From NCBI RefSeq assembly GCF_037893015.1, contig NC_133659.1, forward strand, positions 18,307,246 through 18,371,245: a stretch of 64,000 nucleotides of DNA, in the 5' to 3' direction. A model generated the notes under the pieces. That model did no database searches and was not told the DNA's origin. It was given only the letters and a program-made list of their open reading frames with translations. The number at the start of each line of letters is the position of its first letter. Positions within the stretch are counted from its first letter, which is position 1. Below are positions 10,840 through 21,175 of the stretch, one piece after another. A program made the translations under genes and the position numbers. The DNA is from Macrotis lagotis (taxonomy: Eukaryota; Chordata; Mammalia; Peramelemorphia; Peramelidae).

Positions 10840-11520
10840 CCCCCAGAGCTCCCATACATTTATTAAAGGCTTTATTTTACCATCATCTAATAACTTCATG
10901 GATAAGAGTGAGCTGTTCCTTGTTAGTGAGACTCTTAGGTGAATGATATAGGAATTGTAAACTACTTAGCAAAGCAAGTAGCAGGACAATTTAACCGCCC
11001 GTTAATTTTAGCTCAGGCTGCTCTCTAAAAAGGAAATGATCACAGCTTCAAACATGCCTGATCTTCATTGTTTGGGGAGTGCTGCTGGTCTCAGCTGATA
11101 TATTTTTTTCCCATTTACTTAAAAACAATTGGGAGATGTCATATTGTTTTACTATGTAAACCATCAGATGGGTTTTCATGGATCTAAGCAGAAGCACAGT
11201 GCATGAATGGCATAGCTAGAGAATATTTATGGGCCTATTCCAAACTTATAAAGATTTGATCAATGAATGTGACAATTGATGCTCCATAATATTTTACAAC
11301 TGCAGTTGCCTTGGTCTATAAAACTTGTTATAATTCTGTGGGAATTGTTGTTCTGAGTATAAAAATGTCCATTTTACTAACTTCAAGTGACCTAGAACAA
11401 AATTAGATGTTTGGATTCAGGAGACAAACCTGCTGGGTTAGAGAGTTTGGATCACAAGAGAATGATATTAGTGGTGATTATATATTTGACCTTTCCTTTT
11501 CTTTTGACTTTTCTGCCCAA
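10840..11520. other. Repeat-free intergenic block, candidate conserved noncoding DNA
   Basis: This is the longest upstream stretch without recognisable repeats or simple sequence. It has homeobox-type ATTA/TAAT words, CAGCTG-like E-boxes (TCAGCTGAT) and TTAATTTTAGC. No open frame is meaningful. Conservation cannot be judged from one sequence. Confidence 0.3.
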
Positions 11521-11539
11521 ATCTAACTAAAGAATGTCT

Positions 11540-11655
11540 ATTCCATTAGAATCTAAGCTCCCTCAGAACAGGGATTATTTGATTCATGATATTTGTATCT
11601 CCACTACTTAGTTCCTTATTAAATACTTTGTTGGCCAATTGATCAATCTTCAAAT
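11540..11655 (+). repeat. L2 3' end
   Basis: TTAGAATCTAAGCTCCCTCAG, AACAGGGATTATTTGATTC and GTATCTCCACTACTTAG. Confidence 0.65.
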
Positions 11656-11720
11656 GACTTCTTTGTCTTTTCACCCATTTTTACCCTTGGGGTAGAATTA
11701 GAACAAATTTATTAGTCAAT

Positions 11721-11779
11721 GTGTTCCAGGGAGCATGTTAAATGTTAGGAGTACAAAAAAGGTGAAACCATGGACTATA
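11721..11779 (+). repeat. 59-bp direct repeat, copy B
   Basis: Second copy of the repeat at 10529-10587, 1,192 bp downstream and in the same orientation. The flanking sequence outside the 59 bp diverges abruptly on the 3' side. Confidence 0.9.
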
Positions 11780-11859
11780 GCACAAAATTATCCTCCCTTC
11801 CATATAATAAAACCTTTGCAATACTTGAAGAAAGTCAGAATAGGCATCTGCTCACTTAT

Positions 11860-11990
11860 CGCCCCCTCATTAGAGTGTACGCTCCTTGAAGGTAGGGATT
11901 GCTTTTCTTTTTGTTTGCTATTGATATCCCTAACATTTAACAGCACGATGCCTGGAAGTTAATAAATACTTGTTGCTTTGCCTTATTGAT
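11860..11990 (+). repeat. L2 3' end
   Basis: TTAGAGTGTACGCTCCTTGAAGG, TAGGGATTGCTTTTC and AGTTAATAAATACTTGTTG. Confidence 0.75.
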
Positions 11991-12029
11991 TGAATTGATC
12001 TTTGGCGGTAAAAGTTAATTAGACCAAGA

Positions 12030-12475
12030 AAACAACATACACTCTAACAACAACACTGTGAGATGATCAACGCTGATGGATGCTCCTGCCCTAAGCAGTT
12101 CAGAGTGCTAAGACAACTCTATTAGATCACCTGGGGAAAATGCTATCCCCATCTAGAGGAAGAAAAAAACAAAACAAAACCCTTCAGAATCTAATGAACA
12201 CTACATTCACTTTTCTTTAAAAAAATATCTCTTATTTATTTCTTTCCTTTAATCCTAATTCCTCATACCACAAATGACTAATCTGTAAACATGTTTAAGA
12301 CAAATGTGTGTGTACAATATTAACCAGACTATTCGCCACTAAGGAGAGGGATTGGGCAGGGAGGGTGGAAAGAAATTTTGTAACTTAAAAATATATATAG
12401 GCATATGGATGAATGTTGTAAAACCTTCTTCACACGTATTTGGAAAAATAAAATATTAATTAGAAAATTTATTGG
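12030..12475 (+). mobile_element. Marsupial LINE-type 3' end
   Basis: CAACAACACTGTGAGATGATCAACxxTGATGG, GGAAAATGCTATCCCCATC, ATGACTAATCTGTAAACATGTTTAA and GGGAGGGTGGAAAGAAATTTTG, ending GGAAAAATAAAATATTAATTAG. It follows an abundant marsupial 3'-end repeat that I recall but cannot assign firmly to a family. Confidence 0.6.
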
Positions 12476-12553
12476 ACCAGTTAAAGTTTGCCATGACCAA
12501 TGTCTGTTCCTGAACCATTGTTTAGGAAAGATTATCCTATATCATTGTTTCTT

Positions 12554-12708
12554 TTTTTTTAGGTTTTTTTTTGCAAGGCAATGGGGTGAAGTGGCTTGCC
12601 CAAGGCCACACAGCTAGGGAATTATTAAGTGTCTGATGTCAGATTTGAACTCAGATACTCCTGACTCCAGGGCTGGTGCTCTATCCACTGTGACACCTAG
12701 CCACCCCT
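12554..12708 (-). repeat. Marsupial tRNA-headed SINE with perfect 16-bp TSD
   Basis: On the minus strand: GGTGGCTAGGTGTCACAGTGG, GAGTCAGGAGTATCTGAGTT and GTGTGGCCTTGGGCAAGCCA, then an A-rich tail (the T run at 12551-12571). Flanked by TATATCATTGTTTCTT at 12538-12553 and 12709-12724 without mismatch. Confidence 0.95.
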
Positions 12709-12989
12709 TATATCATTGTTTCTTGGTGGAGACAAAAGACAGAGGATGGCTACTGAGGGACTAGCCCTTCAGGACATATAACTGAGAGTACAAAGGCTGA
12801 ACGATCTCCAGATATCATACTTTCCTCTTCCAAGCTAATGAAGACACATTCACATTGAAAATAATTTTTCCACAGACTTGGGAACAGCTTACTGGTTATT
12901 TAATTAAATATTCAGATAAAGAACACTTATAATAGGCTTAAACTTCTTAGAGGGAATTTGTGTCCAAGAAGTTGGATCTATCAATGATT

Positions 12990-13930
12990 CTTTGAGAACT
13001 AGGCACATTGTATTCTGCACCTGGATTCTGTAACCCCCTAATTCTTCTACTCTCACAGATTTATAACTTTGGCATCATCCTTAACTCCTCAGTATTCCTC
13101 ATAGCTGAGCAAAAGAAAAAATTTACTATTGTTACTTACATAGTATGTCTAGCATCCAATCCCTTTATTATTATTAAATTACCTTCTCATTAGTCTCCCC
13201 TCTTCATGAACCCTTGTGCCAGCATAGCCTCCAAAAGGCTACCAGAATGATTTCCTTGAAGGAGATTTGGTCCATGCTCTCCAGAAAAAAAAATTCTCTA
13301 GCCTATAGGGTCAAACTGTAGCTCTGATTAAACTTCCTAACCAGACCCATCATGTGTTTCTTTATTTCATTTTCTTTTTCTTTTTCCAAATTCAATATTT
13401 TTTGTTAGAAAGAAGCATTTATATTCCTTCCCTCCTACTTCCTCCATCAAACAATTTTAAGGCAACAGAAACAATGGTAAATGGGCTTATTTAAAAAAAA
13501 AAGCCCACATTGGTCATATCCACCAATGTATATTTTATTCTTCATGTTGAGTATACTACTTCTCTAGCGGTCCCAAATTATATTTCTAGCCTCATTTTAT
13601 AAATATATAACCAATTTCCCTATGATCCTGCCATATTTGCCTTCTCTCTGTACTTCCCACATAGTTCTCCAACTCCTATCTCATGTCTTTACGCCACCGA
13701 CCCCTAGCATGAAATACTTTCTTGCCTCATCTTTGACCCAAGGAATTGCTTTTCTTGAAGACAAAGCCCAAGTATCTTCATGAAGGCCTTCTGGATGCCC
13801 CCAACATGTTAGAATATTTGCCTTCCTTCATCTCCTCTACAAGCAGGTCTTCCTGACTCTCTGAGGTCAATGTTTTTCCTCCTAGGTTACATTTCCACCC
13901 ACTGGAAACCCCAATTTTGTGTAACCCTGG
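12990..13930 (+). mobile_element. L2/CR1 LINE ORF2-end relic, interrupted
   Basis: Words such as TGGCATCATCCTTAACTCCTC, CCAAAAGGCTACCAGAATGA, CCTAACCAGACCCATCATG, ACTCCTATCTCATGTCTTTAC and GAAGGCCTTCTGGATG occur in the order seen in L2-type ORF2 C-termini. An unrelated T-rich piece (about 13370-13620) breaks it. All frames are closed. Confidence 0.5.
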
Positions 13931-14280
13931 TCACACTCCCAAGTCTTCTCCAAACTCCCACTCTCACAAGCAAATTCCAAAATCTCTATCTCTTCTTCAG
14001 GGTTCCCTTTGTATTTGGAGAAATGGAATAAACCTGAGTCTTAAATCAGATGGAGAACATGGATAAGAAAACTCTTTCTTACATGGTAGACTGGCATAAT
14101 CCTTGCAACTTAGAATTTTACAGAGCTACTTAAAGCATAAAAATGTTGGGATTGGACTAGGCTCACATAGTCAGAATATGTCAGAGACAGCACTTGAACT
14201 CAGCTCTCCTTGGATTTACAGTCAATTTTCTTTAAACTATGACATGCTGCTTCTTACTTGGTGTAGCTCATTACTTTAAA

Positions 14281-14529
14281 TGAGAAAGAAATAGAAAGAG
14301 ACACAGGCAGACAGAGAAAAACAGAGAGACATAGACAGAGAGATACACAGATACAGACAGAGGTCAAAGGCAAGAGAAAGAGGTATATAGATGATAGATA
14401 GATAGACAGACAGACAGACAGATATGTAGACAGAAACAGATAAAGACAGAGACAGAGAGACAGAGATAGAGAGATACGCAGATTCACAGACAGAGGCCAA
14501 AGGCAATAGAAAGAGGCATATGGATGATA

Positions 14530-14595
<66 letters not shown>

Positions 14596-14640
14596 AGATA
14601 GATAGACAGACAAGTAAATAGATAGAAAAATTAATAGGTA
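14281..14640. repeat. Purine-rich compound microsatellite (AGAC/GATA/GA)
   Basis: AGACAG, GATA and GACA units, then about 60 nt of pure GA (14533-14590), then GATA/GACA again. Two homologous half-blocks (about 14365-14395 and 14490-14530, sharing GAGGxCAAAGGCAAxAGAAAGAGG) show an internal duplication. Minus-strand open frames are Ser/Leu repeats. Confidence 0.93.
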
Positions 14641-14934
14641 GGCATATAGCTAGCTAGCAAAGAGACAGACAAAACCTGGAGAGGGAAAATTATGGATAGC
14701 ACATATTTATGGATGATAGGCAGACAATATAGAAGAATAAATAGTAGATAAAGATGGTTAGTAGAGACAGAGATGCATTTCAATGTTAGTTATATATGAT
14801 AGTTACGTAAAAAGATGAACGATAGAGAAGATAGGAACTGATATAGATGGCAGGCAGATGGATATATACATGCATACAAACAAAGTGGATAGAATATAAA
14901 CATATAGGCATGATTTTTCCCCATAGGTTGCTCA

Positions 14935-15115
14935 GATTCAGTTTAATTCAACAAATATTTTGGAGTGCCTACTGTTTTCATGACACTATATTCAATACTG
15001 AACAGAGAAAGACAAATATGGCCCAAAGCCTGTTCTCTAGGAACTCAGAGCTAAGAGAGAGAATAGGCCGTGTGCACAAACAAGTAGACTCGAAGAGCGA
15101 GGATCAGAAATGCAC
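14935..15115 (+). repeat. Old interspersed repeat (TTCAACAAATATTT...CAGAGCTAAGAG)
   Basis: CAACAAATATTTTGGAGTGCC, TACTGTTTTCATGACACTAT and GCCTGTTCTCTAGGAACTC belong to a family also seen at 31755-31870, 38887-39060, 45030-45125 and 56365-56540. I cannot name the family. Confidence 0.5.
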
Positions 15116-15199
15116 TCAAGAAAGCAGGGCCAGGCCACATGCTAGGAAGAATGTGAGGAGAGACACTTTGCTTTTTGAGGACAAAAATCTCCTCTCTTT

Positions 15200-15440
15200 T
15201 AAGTGATGAACATGCCAAAAGAGGTCTCCCTCCTGGGCTGTGATTTTCATTGTTAGATTGCAGCTGTGAGGTGTCAAACATCAGCTGCATGGACAAAGCC
15301 GCCATCTCGCAGGAGCGAGCACCAATTTGCTCTTCTCTGGGGAGAATAGGAGGCTGATTACAAAAATAAGTAGGTAGGTTTCTTTCATTATGTACTATGG
15401 ATGAGGCAACTGTAAACACCACTTCTCTCATTTAGAGGTG
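15200..15440. other. Repeat-free block, candidate conserved noncoding element
   Basis: High-complexity sequence with CAGCTG E-boxes (TTGCAGCTGTGAGG, ATCAGCTGCATGG), GCCGCCATCTCGC and CTGATTACAAAAATAA. Open frames on both strands have no known domain and no splice context. Regulatory use is a guess. Confidence 0.3.
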
Positions 15441-15639
15441 GCACACACAAGAGATTGGAAAAGCTCTATCTCTTAGTTATAGGAGCCAAAAAAATCCATA
15501 TCCACCCAGCATGACCATGAATATCCATACTATAAGCATTTTGAATAGAGTTGACAGTCAAAGGATACTAATGGTAGCTTTCATAGATGACATCTTTCTG
15601 GAAGGCCAAAAATTTATTTGATAGGAACTGTCTTTGAAT

Positions 15640-15895
15640 CACGAATGAGTATAATAACATTTATATTAGAACTTCAAGTTTTGCAAAGTGACTCTATCTC
15701 ATTTAATTCTCAGGACAATTCAGAGAGGTAGGTTTTATTATTGACCCCATTTTATGGATAAGAAAATGGAGGTAGTCAGAGATTAAGTCTCTTTCAAAGG
15801 ATCACACATCTTATACATGAATAAAGCTAGCTGTGAATTTAAGTCTTCCTCATTCAGAGCCCAGTGTTCAATCTACTCTGCCACCTAGCTCCCGG
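15640..15895 (-). repeat. MIR
   Basis: Read from the opposite strand: CTATCTCATTTAATTCTCAGGAC, GGTAGGTTTTATTATTGACC, CCATTTTATGGATAAGAAAATGG, TGAATTTAAGTCTTCC and ATCTACTCTGCCACCTAG. Confidence 0.8.
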
Positions 15896-16089
15896 TATAT
15901 GAGAGGAAAAGACTTTGGAATAGAAAATGAAACAAATTTTAATTTTTTAAAGAGTAGACTTGGAGAAAATTGGTTTCCAAAGTATACACAGAATCAAAAA
16001 ATCTCAGTCTGGAAGGAAGCTCAGTAGATAATAATTCCAACCAGTAACAAATCATATTTAGGCAAGTTTTGGAATAATAGATGAGATAC

Positions 16090-16380
16090 GGCCAGTTTCA
16101 ATGTCTCCTCTTCCATAAAGTCTCTCCTGATTCTTCTTGATGAATGGGACCTCTTCTGTCTCTTCTCTAATAGCACTTGGTCTTCCTTCTATAAAATAAT
16201 CATATTCAAATTTAGATTATCTTATAGTATGCATGTATATGTCTATTCTGCTCAACTATGATAAAATTTCCTAAGGCAAAGAACATATCATCTATCTTTC
16301 TCCTTTTGTAGTGCTCTTTCTAAGACAAGCATAATAAATAACCTGCAAATGGTTGCTGGATGAATGAATAAATATTATTA
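16090..16380 (+). repeat. L2 3' end
   Basis: AAGTCTCTCCTGATTC, then TTCCTAAGGCAAAGAACATATC, TAGTGCTCTTTCTAAGAC and TGGTTGCTGGATGAATGAATAAA. Confidence 0.6.
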
Positions 16381-16811
16381 TCAAAGAATCACAGATCATT
16401 AGAAATAGGGGAGAATGAATAAAGAATGTCAAAAAACAGGGAATGTCAATTGTTGCACCTTAGACTGCAAATTGTAAGAGTGGGTTGGAGGGGTAGTTTT
16501 AGATCATAAAGTGTTAAAACTTGAAGGATATCAGAATAGGCCAAGGCTATAAATCGATTATTAGTTTTAAGAAAGCAATATGAGATAACGTTAGACTCAG
16601 AATGAGATGATACGGATTCAAGACTGGGTTCTTACAGTTCTAGTTACATGACTGCGAAAGACAAGTATTAAACCTTAGTTAATCTATAAAATAAGACACT
16701 AATTATTCTAGTAGCCAGATAATGTGGATTATTTGAATGTTTGCTATTTGCCAGGCACCACTTATATAAAGTTAAGTTGGAATAGAGTATGGAATGAACA
16801 AGGTGGAAAAT

Positions 16812-17053
16812 AGGGGCAACTCAGTGGTACAGTGGATACAATGCTGGGTTTGGAATCAGGGGACTCATCTTCCTGAGTTCAAATCTGACTTCAGGCACTT
16901 ATTAGCTGTGTGAATTAAACAAGGCTTTGCCTCATTTTCCTCATGTGTAAAATAAGCTGGAGAAGAAAATGGCAAGCCGCTCCTGCACCTTGGCCAAGAA
17001 AATAACAAATGTGATAAAGAAGGGTCAGACACAACGGAAAAATGAAAGAACAA
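16812..17053 (+). repeat. SINE with RTE-like tail
   Basis: Head GGGGCAACTCAGTGGTACAG, GAGTTCAAATCTGACTTCAGG, CCTCATGTGTAAAATAAGCTGGAG and tail AAAATGGCAAGCCGCTCC, GGTCAGACACAACGGAAAAATG. A 12-C run lies just after, at about 17074. Confidence 0.85.
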
Positions 17054-17329
17054 CATATAGGAAATTTAGTTCACCCCCCCCCCCCATTTTAGAGATTGGG
17101 AAATTTAAGTGAACAGGACTATGATGACGAACCTAAATATTCAAGTTGGGATTTGAACATTAAATATTTTGACTGTAGATCCAGTATATTAGAGTTGAAC
17201 GGGATCTTAGAAAATCAACTTTTCAAAGTAAACATAAAGTGTTAAATTAGGAGGAAACTTAGAAGATAGAACATCAATCCAGAGAAAATAGAAATTTAAA
17301 ACTGATAGTAACATTAGGGATAATCTTTA

Positions 17330-17640
17330 GACTTAGTTTGATATAATGAAATCATAGGAAATGGGCGCAAATCCCAACTTCTCTCTTTCTTATTGTGTAT
17401 ATCTTTGGGAAAGTAATTTAACTTACTCAGGGCTCAGTTTCTTCATCTGTAAAATGAATGGGATAGTGAACAAGTTGACTTCTTGAGTCCCTTTCAGCCC
17501 AGTCAAGCAACTCATTTTAGAGATAAAGGTTCAGCGAGGGGAAAGGCATTTATCCAATGTTGGATCTATTGAGTGACTGCTCTTGTAGAAGGACCCTTGT
17601 GGTTTTGATTTGAAAAGTTTGCAAACACCTCCCTGCCCTA
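17330..17640 (+). repeat. Degraded MIR-like sequence
   Basis: AACTTACTCAGGGCTCAGTTTC, TTCATCTGTAAAATGAATGGGATA and TTTTAGAGATAAAGG. Only the first 150 bp are clear. Confidence 0.4.
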
Positions 17641-17785
17641 TCTGTTGGATGTATTACCTTGGCCAAGTGTAAGTAAGGTCTTTGTTCTGTTCCAGATGAC
17701 TCAGCACAACATCTTGATTGATTCTCACTTGATTTGGAAAGATCTTCCCTATGAAATACTTCATTTAAGAAAATATATATGTGGC

Positions 17786-17827
17786 TATCTATCTGTTTGT
17801 CTATCTTTCTATCTATCTATCTATCAT

Positions 17828-17879
<52 letters not shown>

Positions 17880-17880
17880 A
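17786..17880. repeat. (ATCT)n microsatellite
   Basis: CTAT/ATCT tetramers, nearly pure from 17830. The open frame across it (YLSIYLSI) is not a gene. Confidence 0.95.
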
Positions 17881-18779
17881 TCAGAGGTTCTTTATAACTT
17901 CCTATTATTACAAGGATTCAGCGTTGACATGATGGATGAAATTTGAATGTAAAAGTTGATTGCTTCTTTATCTCTGGGCTATGTTTCATAGACAAAGTGA
18001 AATCACAGCAGAAAAGGGGGGGGGTATTTCTTTGCCCTTTTATTGTAGTAGATTTTCTTTTATTTTGGAAACAAATAAGCCTTAAGTCCCTTGCTAAGTT
18101 GGAGAGTAATGATTCTACAGAATCTTTCTCTGATGACTTGTCATCTAAAGCTATAACCTCCAAGGGAGGCTCCTGTAATCACACTGTTATATTAAAGTAA
18201 AAATTTACTATTATGATTTTTATTAGATCCAGTATAATCCAGGAGCAAGAAATTTCACAGATATATAGGTGTTTGGCAGACTCCAGAAAAGAGAATTCCA
18301 TGATTAGTTAAGAAGGTTGAAGTGGACTGTGAGAAGTAGGAAGAGTTCTGGGTGAGAGGTCAGAAAATTTGGGTTCAAATCTAATAGAGACAGTATGATA
18401 TCAGACAATTTGAGTATACTCTCTGGGCCTTATTTTCCTCATTTTTAAAATGAGTTATTGGACTTTGTTGGGGATTCATAATTTTTGATATCATGAACCC
18501 TTTGACAATCCAGTCCAGGAATCCCCGAATTCAAATATTCTTTCTTTTATCCCTATTAAAGTGAGCTCAAGAAGGTTGAAGGCAGAAGGAAGAGCATGTT
18601 GGGGTGGCCGAATACAATCTGGGATGCCAGCCTTCCTTATGATTTTACTGCCTAGAAAGTAACTATCTAAAGAAGAGTCAGTACAGTTTAGTCAACAATA
18701 AATTAAGAATATATTATTAACCAAGTCTTATATCCAAAGATATTCAAAAAAAGAGGAAAAAACACCCTCATGTATAAAA

Positions 18780-19280
18780 ATATTTGTCAACCTTCTTTTG
18801 TTATAGCCAAGAACTAAAAATGAAGGCTGTGCTTATCAAATCCAGAATGGCTAAACAACTTACTATGAATGCCATAGTATATCATTGTGCAATAAGAAAT
18901 TATTCAAAAATAATGCTATCAGAGAAACAAGGAAGATGCATAGACTAATGCAGAGAGAAGGGTAGAGAATCCGAACAATCTGTACAAGAATAAGATTGAA
19001 AAATCCTAAAATATAAAATTTCAACAATGCAACCAGCAACCATGACTTGGGACAAACAATGAGAAGGCCATCTACTTATCTCTTGACAAAGAAATCATGA
19101 ATTTAAAGCATAGAGAAAGAAATATTTTATTTTTTTAAATGACACCTATGCAGATTTGTTTCAATCATGCTTATTCCTTACAAGAATTGTTTGCATGTGT
19201 GTGTTTTCGATGGAAAAAGATAAAGGGGAAAGAGAACATAGTAATTGTGTTGTCTAAAGAAAGAAAAGGTCTGGGAAGGA
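18780..19280 (+). mobile_element. Marsupial LINE-type 3' region, degraded
   Basis: Words ACTAAAAATGAAGGCTGTGC, AGAATGGCTAAACAACTTACTATG, TTGTGCAATAAGAAATTATTC and ATGCATAGACTAATGCAGAG follow the same abundant marsupial 3'-end repeat as 12030-12475, further upstream in that element. Confidence 0.55.
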
Positions 19281-19289
19281 TGACAGATC

Positions 19290-20110
19290 CAGCACTGTAA
19301 GGAACGTCAGAATTCACTAACCCTATCCTTTTATTTTTTTTGTAAATCTTTTAGCAATTCTCTTTCATTCCATGTGCCAACCTTTCTTAATTTAAATTTA
19401 AGGGCTTTCACTGGTGAAAACTAAAGAAAGTTCAGAAATAAACATAGGTAAATAGGAGAGTTTTGAATGTAATGTTAAATTTGCTATTTTTTTGGTGAAA
19501 CAAAATCTGTATAGAATTCATAATTTTCTTAAAATCTTCTTTCTCTACTCATTTGTATATGTGCATGCCTTTTTTTTTATTTGGGGAGAGTTTTCATTAC
19601 AATTAGAACGAAAAAATTTTAAAAGATGTACAAAATACATTAAAGTAAATGAAAGGCAGAGGGCTAGATGACTCAAGTTGCTTCCAGGTCTGGACCTATG
19701 ATCTTTCCAAAATCAATCAATAAGTTTTTGTTACGTGTCTCCTGTGTCTCAGGCATCATGTCAGGCGTGGGAAATGCCAAGACAAAACCAAGAAAAGATA
19801 TCTGTCTTTGCGACTTGTCTTTAAAAAAAGTAAACAAAAATAAAATAAAATAAAATAAATTTTAAAAGTAAACATTTTGACAAAAAATACTTGTCTTCAG
19901 GGTGCTTCCTTTTCCTGGAAGGATGAAATATGTTCACGAAGAAGTCAATACAGAAGAAATAACCAAAAAGTGCAGCATGGTTGGAGTTTGCAGGGTGGGA
20001 GGAGAGGATGTCGGACTCCTGGGAGGGAAATCCCACCTCAGTCACTAATTTTGTGGCTTTAAACTCCCTTTAGGCCTCAGTCCCAGATCTGCAAAATTAA
20101 TTGGGACTAG
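19290..20110. other. Proximal upstream region, mostly unrecognised
   Basis: T- and A-rich sequence with an (AAAAT)n patch (about 19840-19862) and an old AATCAATCAATAAG...TCAGGCATCATG repeat near 19700-19800. No exon signals. Open frames on both strands here are short and domain-free. Confidence 0.4.
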
Positions 20111-20259
20111 GCTCCAGGTGCCCCCTGCGCTCCTCTTTGATCCAAAGAATGCAACTCTTCCTTCCAAATGGGGCTTCTCCCCCATTGCCCCTCCTCCCCT
20201 CCCCCCACTCCTCTAAGCAGCCAGGCAGGGGGTGGAGAGAGGGGGAGGGCGGCATCCGC

Positions 20260-20272
20260 CTGGCCTAGCAAC
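20260..20272 (+). promoter_or_regulatory. RFX X-box-like site 1
   Basis: CTGGCCTAGCAAC agrees with the X-box form GTTGCCTAGCAAC at 11 of 13 positions, with a perfect right half. RFX factors (RFX2, RFX3 and others) bind X-boxes in promoters of ciliary genes. The site is under 200 bp upstream of the exon 1 donor. That it drives this gene is inference. Confidence 0.6.
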
Positions 20273-20282
20273 GGGTCCCCGC

Positions 20283-20294
20283 GTCCTTAGCAAC
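20283..20294 (+). promoter_or_regulatory. RFX X-box-like site 2
   Basis: GTCCTTAGCAAC has a perfect AGCAAC right half and a weak left half. It lies in the same orientation as site 1, with half-sites exactly 22 bp apart, about two helical turns. It is weaker alone, but the tandem arrangement supports it. Confidence 0.45.
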
Positions 20295-20334
20295 CTGGCC
20301 CTGGGGCGGCGCCTCCTGGGAATCTCTGCCCCTG

Positions 20335-20339
20335 ATTGG
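20335..20339 (-). promoter_or_regulatory. Inverted CCAAT box
   Basis: TGATTGGTGC contains ATTGG, the reverse complement of CCAAT, the NF-Y core. It lies about 40 bp downstream of the X-box pair. RFX and NF-Y sites often occur together in promoters. Confidence 0.45.
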
Positions 20340-20370
20340 TGCACACCTCCAAGGCTCCCCGTCCCTGTGA

Positions 20371-20455
20371 CCGCACCTTCCTACCTGCCTGTCTGCTGGG
20401 GACCCAGGTGGAGCCCCCTCCCCGCTCAGCATCCTGGGCTCCGAGACCCTCAGAG
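20371..20455 (+). other. C1orf87: C1orf87 exon 1, noncoding (5' end approximate)
   Basis: The donor is CAGAG|GTAAGC, a near-consensus splice site inside the CpG-rich region. No ATG occurs between 20371 and the donor. Spliced to exon 2, the reading frame is open from the TGA at 20368-20370 to the start codon at 23363 and contains no earlier ATG in any frame. Exon 1 is therefore leader only. No transcript evidence is available here, so both the start and the use of this donor are inferred. Confidence 0.55.
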
Positions 20456-20539
20456 GTAAGCGCCCGGAGATCCTGGCAGCCCTGGGCAGGGGCAGGGAGG
20501 AGGGCCGACACTGGCCGGCGGCTGGACCTAGCTGGAGCT

Positions 20540-20553
20540 GGGGGGGGGGGGGG
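20540..20553 (+). repeat. Poly-G run in intron 1
   Basis: There are fourteen consecutive G within the CpG-rich region, about 85 bp past the exon 1 donor. A second run of seven G lies at 20581. Such runs can form G-quadruplexes in DNA or nascent RNA. They are also places where assembly length is unreliable. Confidence 0.8.
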
Positions 20554-21015
20554 CGGTATCTAAAACCCTCCCCTGGCCACGGGGGGGCTGGCAAAAGACT
20601 GACAGGCTGGGCTCCCCTGCGAGGGGAGCGGACCGGGGAGCTCACGTTCTGGACCCTGCGAAGACCTTGGGGACCACCTGGAGGGGCAGGGGCGTTCTTC
20701 ACTCTCCCCCCAACTCCCAGCAAAGTTCCACAGTCATTCCCCGGCAAAGGCGTTCTGCTCTGGAAGCCAGGCCTCCTGGATACTGCATGGTGCCAGGCCT
20801 TCCTTGGTGCTTGGCCACTCTCCCCACCCCCAGGCTTAGAATGCTCTCCCTCCCCAACTCTGACTACCCAACACCTAGGTTTCCTTTAAGTTCCAACCAC
20901 AATCTGAACTTTTACCTGGATCTTCCCCAATCCGTCTTCCTGCCACTGCCTTCCTTCCAATAGTTGTTTCCTACGTATCCCGTCTGTGACTGGTTTGTAT
21001 CTAGTGAGCGATTTA

Positions 21016-21175
21016 CCCATCCATCCACTCATCCATCCATCCATCCATCCATCCATCCCTCCCTCCCTCCCTCCATCCATCTATACATTATCTATTTAAC
21101 CATCCATCCACCCATCTATCTATCCATCCATCTATCTATCCATCCATCTATCTATCCATCCATCTAGCTATCTAT
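21016..21175. repeat. (ATCC)n/(ATCT)n microsatellite
   Basis: CATCCATC tetramers with CCCT and TCTATC interruptions. The opposite-strand MDGWMDG-type open frame is not a gene. Confidence 0.95.

Larger units (their letters stand above)
20150..20760. promoter_or_regulatory. CpG-containing GC-rich promoter region of C1orf87
   Basis: This is the only strongly GC-rich stretch with many CpG dinucleotides in the window, in an otherwise AT-rich background. It surrounds the first-exon donor at 20455/20456. It carries two X-box-like sites (20260-20272, 20283-20294) and an inverted CCAAT box (ATTGG at 20335-20339). I see no TATA box at a suitable distance, which fits a CpG-island promoter. On the minus strand, 20265-20747 is open for about 160 codons. 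That is expected by chance in GC-rich DNA, and the translation is proline/arginine-rich with no recognisable domain. Confidence 0.8.

Noticed and set aside
14254..14613. 119-codon Ser/Leu-rich open frame on the minus strand
   Set aside because: It translates the GA/GACA/GATA microsatellite.
20265..20747. 160-codon open frame on the minus strand in the promoter
   Set aside because: GC-rich DNA gives long chance frames. The translation is Pro/Arg/Gly-rich without a domain, and it overlaps the regulatory region of the plus-strand gene. A bidirectional promoter remains possible but unsupported.
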